64,000 nt of DNA from DATHBD01 sp035296325 (GCA_035296325.1 DATHBD010000032.1:1-64000); one strand, 5' to 3'; shown: positions 52,686 to 62,251, numbered from the stretch's first letter. A program made the numbers and translations. The notes: generated from the sequence alone by a model not told the origin.

Positions 52686-54854
52686 ATGGCCAGATCTGTC
52701 AGCCCTCACCCACGACAAACTGAACCCACGCAACCGGCCCGCCTGGGTCGTATCCGTCGCATGTCCGCGTTCGTGGGCGTACTCGCGGTGTTCGCGGCGA
52801 CGGCGTTGTCCGCGCCCGGCGTGGCGAACGCAGGCTCGCCCACGCCGGACCCACTCGACGGCACCGTGGTCGCGGCCGCCTCCATGGAGCCGGGGCGGCA
52901 CGACCTATTCACCGTCGGGTCCGATCTCCGGCTCCGGCACCGGACGTACGCCAACGATCAGTGGACCGGGTGGCAGGACCTTGGCGGGGCGCTCACGTCC
53001 GCGCCAGCGGTCGCGTCGTGGGGGCCCGGCCGCCTCGACGTGTTCGCCCGGGGTACCGACGACTCGCTGCAGCATCTCGTGTTTGCCAACGGCATCTGGC
53101 ACAACTGGGAGACCCTCGGCGGCAAGCTGACGTCGGCGCCCACAGTGACTTCGTGGGGCGCGGGCCGGCTGGACATCTTCGCCCGCGGGACCGGCAACAC
53201 CTTGGTCCACGTCTGGTACGACGGCGGTTGGAGCAGTTGGGAGGATCTCGGCGCACCGGCACGCGGATTGACCTCCGCGCCCACCGTGACTTCGTGGGGT
53301 CACTCAAGGCTAGATGTGTTCACCCGCGGAGCCGACAATGCGCTGTGGCACAAGTTTTTCGAGGGCACCTGGTGGAGCGACTGGGAGAATCTGGGCGGCG
53401 AGCTCACCTCGGCGCCATCGGCCGCGTCCTGGGGTCCCAGCCGGCTGGACATCGTCGTCCGCGGATCCGACAACGGCACGTACCACCTTTGGTTCGAAGG
53501 TGTGTGGCGTCCCTGGGAACGGCTGAGTGGCCCGTTGGGCTCCGCTCCAGCCGTCCCGACGCGGGCGTCGCGCCGGCTCGACATTTTCGCGCTCGATCCG
53601 AAGGGCGAGGTGCAGCAGCACTCGTACGTCAGCGGCAGCGGCTGGGGCGTCCTGCACCGGATCTTCGGAACGGCACCGACGCCTCCGGTCGCCCGGAACT
53701 CGCTGACCGTGGCGATGCAGGGAGCGCCGGCGGCCGGGTCGATGCAGGCCCCGGTGGAGTACGCGTACGTCGACGCCATCGGGCGACTCCGCGTCGGTCA
53801 CCAGCCGAGCCCCGACGCGCACGGCGCGGTCGAGTGGAAGGTCATCTCGGAGGGCGAGGGGTTCACCGGCCGGCCGGCCCTTGCCCAGCAGGCGGACGGA
53901 CGCATGCAGGTGGCAGGCCACACGATTGGCGGCGACATCTGGCTGCGCAGCCATGAGGCCAAGATCAGCAGTCCGGTCTGGGGACCGTGGAACCGCGCCG
54001 GTGGATGGGTGACTTCCGGTCCGACGGTCGGTCGGCTCCCGGACGGTCGACTCGTCGCGTTCGCGGTCGACGCCGACCGTCGGCTGTGGGCGCGGCAACA
54101 GTCGCAGCCGAACGGTCCCTACGACACGTGGCGCGCCGTCGGCACCACCCAGGTGGTGGAGGCCCCGACCGTGGAGCGTAACCGCACCGGGTTGCAGCTC
54201 TTCGCTCGCGACGCCGATGGTGCCCTGCTGACAACCGCATATCAGGGTGCCGCGACGGTGCCCAGTTGGACCAAGGTCGACGCCGCCGGTGGGAACGGGC
54301 TTCCGGCTGTCGTGGCACTCCCTGGTTTCCGCATGCAGGTCTTCGTGCGTGCCGCCGACGGCAGCATCGTCACGAAGACCCAGGACGCGGCCGGCGGCTG
54401 GCCAGCCGCCTGGCAGTCGACCGGCACGTTTACCGCGGCGGGTGCACCATCGGCCATCCTCGATCCGGTACTCGGTCGGACCGCCGTCGTCGCACGCGGC
54501 ACGGATAACGAGATCTACGTGGCGTGGGAGACGGGAGCGGGTGACGGCAAATGGGGCCAGTGGTCCCGGGCACTGAATCCTGGCGATCCCACGCTCAGCG
54601 ATCCGGCGGCGACCGATCCGACCGTTGTGCCCATCACGAATACCGCAGGTGAGACCTGGTACATCGTGTTCCGCAACGCCAATGACAGGACCGTGATCTA
54701 CGAGCGGGCGCAGACAGCCCTGCCAGCCCAGGCGATGTCGGGGGCGCAGGCGGCCTCCGGGGCGCAGGCGGCCTCGGGGGCGCAGGACACAGATCGTGAG
54801 ACCGCATCACCGTTCACGGCCAAGACCCTTCCGGCGGCACCAGCCAATCCGTAG
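52686..54854 (+). CDS. Secreted PLL/tectonin-type beta-propeller lectin-like protein
   Basis: ATG 52686 (AGGAG 6 bases upstream) gives 722 residues. A signal peptide with MSAFVGVLAVFAATALSAPG ends near VANA. Residues about 90-340 hold five repeats of the type W..WE.LGG.LTSAP.V.SWG..RLD.F.RG.DN.L.H, the pattern of Photorhabdus-lectin-like (PLL) propellers that bind fucose or O-methylated sugars. A second, more divergent repeat region covers about 390-690. The C-terminus has three SGAQAA-like units. No catalytic residues of sialidases are seen. It follows the toxin-immunity pair in the same direction. Confidence 0.75.
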   Translation: MARSVSPHPRQTEPTQPARLGRIRRMSAFVGVLAVFAATALSAPGVANAGSPTPDPLDGTVVAAASMEPGRHDLFTVGSDLRLRHRTYANDQWTGWQDLGGALTSAPAVASWGPGRLDVFARGTDDSLQHLVFANGIWHNWETLGGKLTSAPTVTSWGAGRLDIFARGTGNTLVHVWYDGGWSSWEDLGAPARGLTSAPTVTSWGHSRLDVFTRGADNALWHKFFEGTWWSDWENLGGELTSAPSAASWGPSRLDIVVRGSDNGTYHLWFEGVWRPWERLSGPLGSAPAVPTRASRRLDIFALDPKGEVQQHSYVSGSGWGVLHRIFGTAPTPPVARNSLTVAMQGAPAAGSMQAPVEYAYVDAIGRLRVGHQPSPDAHGAVEWKVISEGEGFTGRPALAQQADGRMQVAGHTIGGDIWLRSHEAKISSPVWGPWNRAGGWVTSGPTVGRLPDGRLVAFAVDADRRLWARQQSQPNGPYDTWRAVGTTQVVEAPTVERNRTGLQLFARDADGALLTTAYQGAATVPSWTKVDAAGGNGLPAVVALPGFRMQVFVRAADGSIVTKTQDAAGGWPAAWQSTGTFTAAGAPSAILDPVLGRTAVVARGTDNEIYVAWETGAGDGKWGQWSRALNPGDPTLSDPAATDPTVVPITNTAGETWYIVFRNANDRTVIYERAQTALPAQAMSGAQAASGAQAASGAQDTDRETASPFTAKTLPAAPANP

Positions 54855-54872
54855 GCGTCCGCACGTGTACCT

Positions 54873-54905
54873 CCAGCGCCGGCGGGACCATGTCCCGCCG
54901 GCGCT
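54873..54905 (+). terminator. Terminator of the lectin-like gene
   Basis: CAGCGCCGGCGGGAC (54873-54887) and its exact complement (54891-54905) form a 15-bp stem with a 3-nt CAT loop, 18 bases after the stop. Confidence 0.8.
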
Positions 54906-55074
54906 GCGGCGTGTCCAGCTTCCGGCGGATACCCTGTGCGTGCCATGGCGGAGCGTGGTCCTCTGCGACGCCGCGCATCGTTACACTCACCCGAGTTGAG
55001 CGTGGGGGTGTGTCGGAGGCACGCGGCAAGTTCAGCACCGTGGCGATCGTTTGGACACGGAGCGAGGAGCAGGA

Positions 55075-55461
55075 ATGTCATCGGCCCGGATCGAGGAACT
55101 GCGGGACGCTGAGCGCCGTCTCCAGGCGGCGCAGCTGGCGTCAGACGTCCCGACGCTGGACCGGCTGATCGACGACCGCCTGATTTTCACCGGCCCGGAC
55201 GGCAACCACTACACCAAGCAGGACGACCTGCACGTGCATCGCTCCGGTCATCAGGTACTGACCGAGGTGACCCAGGAGGACCTGACCGTACTCGTCGTCG
55301 ACGGCACCGGTGTCACCTGGTTCCTGGGCACCTTGGCCGGCTCGCTCGGCGGCTCGCCCTTCACCGCGCGGGTGCGCTACACCCGGACCTGGATCTATAT
55401 CGACGATGCAGGCTGGCGTCTGGTGGCGGCGCACGTCTCCGCGGTCCCACCGTCGCTCTGA
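55075..55461 (+). CDS. NTF2-like (SnoaL/DUF4440) protein
   Basis: ATG 55075 (GGAGCAGGA upstream) gives 128 residues. The order of elements fits the NTF2-like fold: an N-terminal helix EELRDAERRLQAAQLASDVP, then LDRLIDDRLIFTGPDG with the typical DRLIFTGPDG turn. Four strands follow, including RVRYTRTWIYIDDAGWRLVA. It is of DUF4440 type, often with a small-molecule binding pocket. Function is unknown. An in-frame ATG at 55051 lacks a ribosome site. Confidence 0.75.
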   Translation: MSSARIEELRDAERRLQAAQLASDVPTLDRLIDDRLIFTGPDGNHYTKQDDLHVHRSGHQVLTEVTQEDLTVLVVDGTGVTWFLGTLAGSLGGSPFTARVRYTRTWIYIDDAGWRLVAAHVSAVPPSL

Positions 55462-55570
55462 CCACGGCGCGGTCGGGGCGGCAACATGCCGATGCGGGTT
55501 CACCGATGGTGGCCGTTACGCACCACTCAGTATCGATACACTGGCCGGAGTCGATCTGGGAGGTGTGTCG

Positions 55571-56371
55571 GTGGAGCCACCGGTGGTGTTGACGATCGGT
55601 GGCTCGGACTCGTGCGGCGGCTCCGGGATCCAGGCGGACCTGAAGACGCTCTCCGCTCTGCGGGTCTACGGCGCTTCGGTGATTACGGCCGTGACTGCAC
55701 AGAACACCTACGCCATCGGTGATCTCTACCCGATCCCGGCGACGGTGATCTCCGCGCAACTCAACGCCGTCTTGGACGACCTGCGCCTGGCCGCCGTGAA
55801 GACCGGCATGCTCGCCAACGCTGAGGCGGCCGCCGCCGTCGCGGCCCGCGCTCGCGGTGGGGCGCTGCCGAATCTGGTGGTCGATCCGGTGCTGGTGTCC
55901 TCGGCCGGGTTCAAGATGGGGGTCACCGCTGCGGTGGAACGGCTTTTGCCGTACGCGCTCGTGGTCACGCCCAACCGTGAGCAGGCGTCGGCGCTGGTCG
56001 GCTGGCAGGTGGCCACGCCGACCGAGATGGCGCAGGCGGCGAGTCAGATCGCGGCGGGCGGGCCGAAGTACGTCGTGGTGACCGGCGGGGACCTCATGCG
56101 GGGCGACGAGGCGATCGACGCGGTGTGGTTCGACGGTACGGCCGGTTTCCTGCACGGTCCGCGGATCGCCACCCGCAACACGCTGGGCTGCGGGGCCAGT
56201 TTCGCCAGTGCGATCGCGGCCCGGATCGCGCTCGGCGACGGCCCGGCGGATGCCATTCGGCACGCCAAGGGCTTCGTCGGCCGGGCCCTCAGCGATGCGG
56301 CGGAGTGGCGCCTCGGCGCGGGCACCGGGCCGCTCGATCACTTCGGCTGGTCGTCGTTCACGCTCACCTGA
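55571..56371 (+). CDS. thiD: ThiD-like hydroxymethylpyrimidine (phosphate) kinase
   Basis: Ribokinase-fold enzyme that phosphorylates HMP and HMP-P in thiamine synthesis. GTG 55571 has GGGAGG (55558-55563) 7 bases upstream; GTG 55565 is too close. The 266 residues show the substrate motif GGSDSCGGSGIQADLK and LAAVKTGMLANAEA. The VVDPVLVSSAG region follows. The usual active-site loop G-T/A-G-C is here G-C207-G-A209 (NTLGCGASFASAIAA). The catalytic Cys position is therefore Ala, with a Cys two residues earlier. It may be a divergent ThiD or a kinase of a related pyrimidine or vitamin. TACACT (55537-55542) is a possible -10. Confidence 0.75.
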   Translation: MEPPVVLTIGGSDSCGGSGIQADLKTLSALRVYGASVITAVTAQNTYAIGDLYPIPATVISAQLNAVLDDLRLAAVKTGMLANAEAAAAVAARARGGALPNLVVDPVLVSSAGFKMGVTAAVERLLPYALVVTPNREQASALVGWQVATPTEMAQAASQIAAGGPKYVVVTGGDLMRGDEAIDAVWFDGTAGFLHGPRIATRNTLGCGASFASAIAARIALGDGPADAIRHAKGFVGRALSDAAEWRLGAGTGPLDHFGWSSFTLT

Positions 56372-56502
56372 CCGTGAGCGCACCTATCCGGAGCGTTGAC
56401 GCGCGCATCAAGTCTCTTGGATGATTGCCGATGTCAGCGCAGCGTCTGCCGGACCGGCAGCGCCCCGGCCTGTGCAGCCGATCGCCCCGGGAAGAGGCAT
56501 CC

Positions 56503-58146
56503 GTGCAGCGTCGTCGTGGTTCCCTGGCGGTTGGTCTCGTCGCCGTCGTCACCGCCGTGCTCGGGGCTGTCGCCGTCACCACGGCGCTGCCCACCTCGGC
56601 GGCTCCGGGCAGCCCTGCGGTCACACCCCCGCTCGGCTGGAACAGCTGGAACACCTTCGGATGCGACATCACCGAGGCGAAGATCCGTGCGGCGGCGGAC
56701 GTGATGGTCGACTCCGGGATGCGCGCCGTCGGGTACCAGTACGTCGTGGTGGACGACTGCTGGCAGCGGTCCACCCGCGACGGTGGCGGTAATCTGGTCG
56801 CCGACCCGACCCGCTTCCCGTCGGGCATGAAGGCCCTCGGCGACTACATCCACAGCAGGGGCCTGAAGTTCGGGATCTACCAGGCGCCCAGAGAAGAGAC
56901 CTGCGCCCAGTACTTCAACACCATCCCCGGCGCCACCGGTGCGCTCGGGCGTGAGCAGCAGGACGCGAACACGTTCGCGTCGTGGGGGGTGGACTTCGTC
57001 AAGTACGACTGGTGCTCGCCCTGGGGCACCCTGAACGACCAGATCGCCGGCTTCACCCGGATGCGTGACGCCATCCGTGCCACCGGACGGCCGATGGTGT
57101 ACTCGATCAACCCCAACAGTGCTCACTCCAACACCGGACCCACGTACAACTGGGGCGCGATCGCCGACATGTGGCGTACGACGGAGGACATCACCAACAA
57201 GTGGAGCAGTGGCTGCCGGGCCGACTGCTTCCTCGGCATCACCGAGATCCTCGACGTGCAGGCGCCGCTGTACGCCTGGGCAGGTCCGCAGCACTGGAAC
57301 GACCCGGACATGCTCGAGGTGGGCGTGCGGGGCACGTTCACCCCGACCGAGAATCGGGCCCACTTCAGCATGTGGGCGATCATGGCGGCGCCGCTGATCG
57401 CGGGCAACGACATCACGACGATGACCGCCGACGTGCGCGCGGTGCTGACCAACGCCGACGTCCTGGCCATCAACCAGGACCCGGCGGGCCGGCAGGCCCG
57501 CAGGGTGCGCGACCTCGGCGAGTCCGAGGTCTGGGCGAAGGTGCTCGATGACGGCTCGGTCGCGGTGGCGCTGCTGAACCGTGCCGGGAGTACGGCCACG
57601 ATCTCCACCACGTCGGCCGAGATCGGAGCGCCGAGCGCCGCCGGCTACAGCCTCTTCGACGTGTGGACCAAGGCGTCCCGCAACACGTCCGGCGCGATCA
57701 GCGCGACCGTGCCCGGGCACGGCGTGGTGATGTACCGGGTTCGACCCGGCACGACAACGCCGACCGACTCGTTCAGCCTGCGTGGCGTGGGCTCCGGCCG
57801 CTGCCTGGATGTCCTCGGCGGCGTGGCGACCGACGGTGCTCCGGCGGTCATCTGGGACTGCAACGGCGGCACCACGCAGATCGTCACCGCCACGTCCGGC
57901 CAACTGCGCATCGGCGGGAAGTGCCTGGATGCGGAGCGCAGGGGCACCGCCGACGGCACCCGCGTGATCGTCTGGACCTGCGGTGCCGGGCTCAACCAAC
58001 AGTGGACGATGCAGGCGGACGGTACGATCCGTTCCGTGCTGTCCGGCAAGTGCGTCGACGTGACCAGGGCGGCCACCGTCAACAACACGCCGCTGGTGCT
58101 GTGGACCTGCAGCTCGGCCGCCAACCAGCAATGGGTTCGCGCCTGA
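56503..58146 (+). CDS. Secreted alpha-galactosidase (GH27) with CBM13
   Basis: GTG 56503 (GGGAAGAGG upstream) gives 547 residues; ATG 56431 would lengthen the signal region. A signal peptide (SLAVGLVAVVTAVLGAVAV) ends near TSAA. The GH27 catalytic barrel starts at TPPLGWNSWNTFGCDI. The nucleophile is Asp169 in KYDWC and the likely acid/base is Asp229 in RTTEDI. The beta-sandwich domain follows. A ricin-type CBM13 at about 425-547 shows three repeats ending in QxW-like motifs (LNQQWTM, ANQQWVRA). It should hydrolyse terminal alpha-galactosides (or related alpha-linked sugars) outside the cell. Confidence 0.9.
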   Translation: MQRRRGSLAVGLVAVVTAVLGAVAVTTALPTSAAPGSPAVTPPLGWNSWNTFGCDITEAKIRAAADVMVDSGMRAVGYQYVVVDDCWQRSTRDGGGNLVADPTRFPSGMKALGDYIHSRGLKFGIYQAPREETCAQYFNTIPGATGALGREQQDANTFASWGVDFVKYDWCSPWGTLNDQIAGFTRMRDAIRATGRPMVYSINPNSAHSNTGPTYNWGAIADMWRTTEDITNKWSSGCRADCFLGITEILDVQAPLYAWAGPQHWNDPDMLEVGVRGTFTPTENRAHFSMWAIMAAPLIAGNDITTMTADVRAVLTNADVLAINQDPAGRQARRVRDLGESEVWAKVLDDGSVAVALLNRAGSTATISTTSAEIGAPSAAGYSLFDVWTKASRNTSGAISATVPGHGVVMYRVRPGTTTPTDSFSLRGVGSGRCLDVLGGVATDGAPAVIWDCNGGTTQIVTATSGQLRIGGKCLDAERRGTADGTRVIVWTCGAGLNQQWTMQADGTIRSVLSGKCVDVTRAATVNNTPLVLWTCSSAANQQWVRA

Positions 58147-58155
58147 GCCGGACGC

Positions 58156-59307
58156 TCAGTCGACCCGGAGCCGGTACCCGCGCTTCACCACTGTCTGGAC
58201 GAAGGACGAGCCGCCGAGCGCGGCGCGTAGCCGGGCCACCGCCATCTCCACGGCGTGCTCGTCGGCGCCGCGGGGCAGCTCCCGCAGCAGCGCGGCGCGG
58301 GAGAGCACGCGGCCGGGGGAGGCGGCGAGGGCCCGCAGCACCGCCATCGGACCGGGGGCCAGGGGCTTCAACGCGCCGTCCACCACCGCCGCGTGACCGC
58401 GCAGCGTGACGGCCGTGCCGGCGACCTGGAGGGTGGGTGCGCGACCGGGAAGTTCGTCGATGAGGGTACGGACCAGGGCGCCGAGCCGGGCCCGCTGCGG
58501 TGCCACCACCGGGATGCCCAGCCGGTGCAGCGGCGCGGCGGTCACCGGACCTACGCAGGCCGCCAGCACCTCGCCGCGCAGCGCAGCCAGTACCTCCGGG
58601 GCGTCCGGACCGGCGACGCGCAGCAGCGACCCGACGGCCGGTGCCGAGGTGAAGGTGACCGCGTCGACGAGCCGCGAGCTGATCAGGTCCACCAGCCGGC
58701 GCACCGGCGCCGGGTCGACCGGCGGTGCCCAGCGGTACACCGGGACCTCGACCACGTCGGCCCCGGCGGCGCGCAGGGTCGCGCAGAACTCAGGCTGCGG
58801 CTCCCCGTGCAACTGCACCGCGATCCGCCGCCCGCTCACCCCGCCGGCCAGCCGGGTGCCGCAGTCGGCACTGCCGAGCAGGTAGTCGAGCACCTCGTCG
58901 CAGCTCTCCGACTCCGGCGACCAGGCGTCAACCAGGCCGGCGGCACGGATGGCGCCCCGGGCCTTGGGGCCGCGGGCGATGACGTAGGACTCTCTGAGCC
59001 GGGTCCGCAGCGACTCGCCCAAGCCCCAGCCCTCGGCCGCCTCCAGCCAGCCGCGCAGGCCGATCCCGGTGGTGGCGACCACGATGTCGGGTGGCTGGTC
59101 CACGCAGGCGAGGGTGGCCGCGCGCAGATCGCTGTCGTCCGCGAGCGGAATGATCCGCAGCGCCGGCGCCAGCACGACGCGGGCACCTCGACGCTCCAGC
59201 AGGGCGGCGAGCTCGTCGCGGCGCCGGTCGGCCGTCACGGCCACGGTGAAGCCGGAGAGCGGGCGGTCGCCGGTCGGCTGTTCGGTTTCGAACGTCGACT
59301 CAGTCAC
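58156..59307 (-). CDS. nnaR: NnaR-type regulator: uroporphyrinogen-III synthase-like domain fused to winged helix
   Basis: GTG 59307 overlaps the end of nirD by 8 bp; 383 residues. Residues 1-260 form a HemD-like two-lobed domain (LSGFTVAVTADRRRDELAALL, then FTSAPAVGSLLRVAGPDA). Residues about 285-383 form an OmpR/PhoB-type winged helix (RVLSRAALLRELP to VVKRGYRLRVD). In Streptomyces and mycobacteria this architecture is NnaR, a coactivator with GlnR of nitrate/nitrite assimilation genes. Position in the nir operon supports the same role. Whether it still makes uroporphyrinogen III for siroheme is not clear. Confidence 0.85.
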   Translation of the reverse strand: MTESTFETEQPTGDRPLSGFTVAVTADRRRDELAALLERRGARVVLAPALRIIPLADDSDLRAATLACVDQPPDIVVATTGIGLRGWLEAAEGWGLGESLRTRLRESYVIARGPKARGAIRAAGLVDAWSPESESCDEVLDYLLGSADCGTRLAGGVSGRRIAVQLHGEPQPEFCATLRAAGADVVEVPVYRWAPPVDPAPVRRLVDLISSRLVDAVTFTSAPAVGSLLRVAGPDAPEVLAALRGEVLAACVGPVTAAPLHRLGIPVVAPQRARLGALVRTLIDELPGRAPTLQVAGTAVTLRGHAAVVDGALKPLAPGPMAVLRALAASPGRVLSRAALLRELPRGADEHAVEMAVARLRAALGGSSFVQTVVKRGYRLRVD

Positions 59308-59629
59308 CGGACACCCCAAGCTCGACCATGCCGTCGCGGACCCGGACCGGGTAGACCGGGACCCGCACGCCGGGAAGATCCAGGCACTCGCCGCTACGCA
59401 GGTCGTAGACCTGTTTGTGCATGGGCGACGCCACGGTGGGAGCGTCCCCCCGGGTGCCGACGATGCCGCGGGAGAGGACGGCCGCCCCGCTGACCGGGTC
59501 CACGTTCGCGATCGCGTGGACGCTGCCGTCGAAGAGCCGGAAGAGGGCCACCTGGGCGCCGTCGACCAGTGCGGCCACGCCGCGTTCCGGCTCCAGCCGG
59601 GGGTACGGGCAGATCGGCGCCCATCTCAT
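59300..59629 (-). CDS. nirD: Assimilatory nitrite reductase small subunit
   Basis: A 109-residue Rieske-like protein starting at ATG 59629, which overlaps the nirB stop as ATGA. It has the fold of NirD (WAPICPYPRLEPERGVAALV, AIANVDPVSGAAVLSRGIVG, SPMHKQVYDLRSGECLDLPG, VPVYPVRVRDGMVELGV). The usual Rieske Cys/His ligands are missing, as in other NirD proteins. It assists NirB in NADH-dependent reduction of nitrite to ammonium. Confidence 0.92.
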   Translation of the reverse strand: MRWAPICPYPRLEPERGVAALVDGAQVALFRLFDGSVHAIANVDPVSGAAVLSRGIVGTRGDAPTVASPMHKQVYDLRSGECLDLPGVRVPVYPVRVRDGMVELGVSGD

Positions 59630-62145
59630 TGGGGCACCCCGAGCGTGACCGGCACCGGGCCGGCCGGCACCGGCTGCCCGCGCTCCGCCACGAATTCGAT
59701 GGTCGGATCCGGCGTGTCGGGTGCGTTGACGAACGACACGAACCGGCGCAGCCGATCCGGATCCTCCACGGTGGCCCGCCATTCGTCCACATAGGACTCG
59801 ACGTGCTGCGCCATCATCGCGTCGAGTTCGTCGGCGATGCCGAGGGAATCGGCCACGATCACGTCCCGCAGGTAGTCCAGGCCGCCGTCCATCGCCTCGA
59901 TCCAGGCGGCGGTGCGCTGCAGCCGGTCGGCGGTGCGGATGTAGAACATGAGGAACCGGTCGATGGTCCGGATCAGGTCCTCGGTGCTCAGATCGGTGGC
60001 GAACAGGTCGGCGTGGCGTGGGCGGAAGCCGCCGTTGCCGCCGACGTAGAGGTTCCAGCCGGCGTCGGTGGCGATGATGCCGAAGTCCTTGCTACGTGCC
60101 TCGGCGCACTCGCGGGCGCAGCCGGAGACGGCTGACTTGATCTTGTGTGGTGCCCGCAGGCCGCGGTAGCGCAACTCCAGGGCGACCGCGAGGCCGACCG
60201 AGTCCTGCACGCCGAACCGGCACCACGTCGAGCCCACGCAGGACTTGATCGTGCGCAGCGCCTTGCCGTACGCGTGGCCGGACTCGAAGCCGGCGTCCAC
60301 CAGGCGCTGCCAGATCGCCGGAAGTTGCTCCACCCGGGCGCCGAACAGGTCGATCCGCTGCCCGCCGGTGATTTTCGTGTACAGGTTGAAGTCCCGGGCC
60401 ACCTCGCCGATCACGATCAGCTTGTCGGGGGTGATCTCGCCGCCGGGAATCCGGGGGACCACCGAGTAGGTCCCGTTGCGCTGGATGTTGGCCAGGAAGT
60501 GGTCGTTGGTGTCCTGCAGCGCGGCCTGCTCGCCGTCCAGGATGTACGTGTTGGTCAACGACGCGAGAATCGACGCCACCACCGGCTTGCAGAGATCACA
60601 CCCGCGGCCGGTGCCGTGCTCCGCGATGGCCTGCGAGAACGTGGTGACCCCGCGGACCCGGATCAGGTCGAAGAGCTCGGCGCGGGAGTAGGTGAAGTGC
60701 TCGCAGATCGCCTTGCTCTGCTGCACGCCGGCCTGGGTGAGCAGCTGCTTGAGCAGCGGCACGCAGGAGCCGCAGGACGTGCCGGCGCGGGTGCAGGCCT
60801 TGATCCCGGCGACGTCGGTGCAGCCGCCCTCGGTGATCGCCGTGACGATGGCGTCCTTGGTGACGGCGTTGCACGAGCAGACCTGGGCCGACCCGGGCAG
60901 CGTCGCGCCGGCACCGCCACCGGCGCCCTCGCCGGCTGGCGCCAGCAGGCTGAGCGGCGCGCCGGGTAGCGGGCCGCCGAGGCTGGCCCGCAGTGTCGGG
61001 TACGCGGAGGCGTCCCCCACCAGTACGCCGCCGAGCAGCGTCCGGGCGTCGTCGGAGAGCACCAGCTTGGCGTAGACCCGGTTCGCCGGGTCCACATAGG
61101 TCACGTCCAGGGCGTCCGGTGGCGGCGTCACGGCGGCCCCGAAGCTGGCCACGTCCACGCCGAGCAGCTTGAGCTTGGTGGAGGTGTCCGCGCCCGGGAA
61201 CACGGCGGAGCCGCCGAGCAGCCGGTCCGCCACCACCTCCGCCATCGCGTACCCGGGGGCGACCAGGCCGTAGCAGCGCCCCTCGATCTCGGCGCACTCG
61301 CCGATGGCGTACACGTCAGGCTGCCCGGTCCGGCACGCCTCGTCCACGACGACGCCGCCCCGGGCGCCGACCGCCAGGCCGGCCTGGCGGGCCAGGTCGT
61401 CGCGTGGCCGTACGCCGGCCGCGATCACCACGATGTCCGCCGCGATCCACGAGCCGTCCGTCAGGACCAGGCCGGACGCGGCACTGCCGGCCGGGTCCCC
61501 GGTCGGCCCGGAGCTGCGGTGCGCCTCGCCCTTGATCGCCGCGGTGGCCACCCCGGCGTGCACCTGCACGCCCAGGTCCTCGACGTAGCGGCGCAGCATC
61601 GCCCCGCCCGCCTCGTCCACCTGCAACGGCATCAACCGGGGCGCGAACTCGACGATGTGCGTGGTCAGCCCCAGCAGCCGAAGCGCATTGGCGGCCTCCA
61701 GGCCGAGCAGGCCACCACCGATCACGGCCCCCACCCGGCGCCCGGCCGCGTAGTCCCGGATCGCCTCAAGGTCGTCCAGGGTGCGGTAGGTGAAAACGCC
61801 GGGCCGGTCGGCGCCGTCCACCGGTGGCACGAAGGGGTACGACCCGGTGGCCAGGACCAGAGCGTCGTACGGGTACACGCCGGCGGCGGTGTGCACCTTG
61901 CGGGCGCCCGGGTCGATCGAGAGGGCCGGTTCACCGAGGCGCAGTTCCACGCCCTCTGGGGTGGCGTAGGAGAGTTCCTCTGCCGACGTGCCGTCGAAGT
62001 ACGCCGAGAGCCGGACCCGGTCGTACGCCGGCCGCCGCTCCTCGGCGAGCACGGTGACCTGCCAGCGGCCCGCCGTGTCGCGGGCCGCGAGGGCCTCGGT
62101 GAGCCGCTGGCCCACCATGCCGTTTCCGATCACGATCAGTCTCAT
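59626..62145 (-). CDS. nirB: Assimilatory nitrite reductase large subunit
   Basis: NADH-dependent nitrite-to-ammonium reductase of the cytoplasm, 839 residues. The FAD/NAD domain starts IVIGNGMVGQRLTEAL (about residues 1-400). A BFD-like [2Fe-2S] domain begins with Cys423 and Cys425. The ferredoxin and siroheme/4Fe-4S region follows, with Cys636, Cys642, Cys676 and Cys680 (CVGSTWC and CAREC). The first gene of nirB-nirD-nnaR, it has a GlnR-like box 107-144 bp upstream. Confidence 0.96.
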   Translation of the reverse strand: MRLIVIGNGMVGQRLTEALAARDTAGRWQVTVLAEERRPAYDRVRLSAYFDGTSAEELSYATPEGVELRLGEPALSIDPGARKVHTAAGVYPYDALVLATGSYPFVPPVDGADRPGVFTYRTLDDLEAIRDYAAGRRVGAVIGGGLLGLEAANALRLLGLTTHIVEFAPRLMPLQVDEAGGAMLRRYVEDLGVQVHAGVATAAIKGEAHRSSGPTGDPAGSAASGLVLTDGSWIAADIVVIAAGVRPRDDLARQAGLAVGARGGVVVDEACRTGQPDVYAIGECAEIEGRCYGLVAPGYAMAEVVADRLLGGSAVFPGADTSTKLKLLGVDVASFGAAVTPPPDALDVTYVDPANRVYAKLVLSDDARTLLGGVLVGDASAYPTLRASLGGPLPGAPLSLLAPAGEGAGGGAGATLPGSAQVCSCNAVTKDAIVTAITEGGCTDVAGIKACTRAGTSCGSCVPLLKQLLTQAGVQQSKAICEHFTYSRAELFDLIRVRGVTTFSQAIAEHGTGRGCDLCKPVVASILASLTNTYILDGEQAALQDTNDHFLANIQRNGTYSVVPRIPGGEITPDKLIVIGEVARDFNLYTKITGGQRIDLFGARVEQLPAIWQRLVDAGFESGHAYGKALRTIKSCVGSTWCRFGVQDSVGLAVALELRYRGLRAPHKIKSAVSGCARECAEARSKDFGIIATDAGWNLYVGGNGGFRPRHADLFATDLSTEDLIRTIDRFLMFYIRTADRLQRTAAWIEAMDGGLDYLRDVIVADSLGIADELDAMMAQHVESYVDEWRATVEDPDRLRRFVSFVNAPDTPDPTIEFVAERGQPVPAGPVPVTLGVPQ

Positions 62146-62251
62146 CGGCGCACCGCCCCGCTACCCTTCGGCACGTCCTTCACCGGTGCAATCGGGGCGT
62201 AATCCCGCAACGTGTTCACCTGCCGCATGGACCAAAGGCTGCCGTCGGGCA

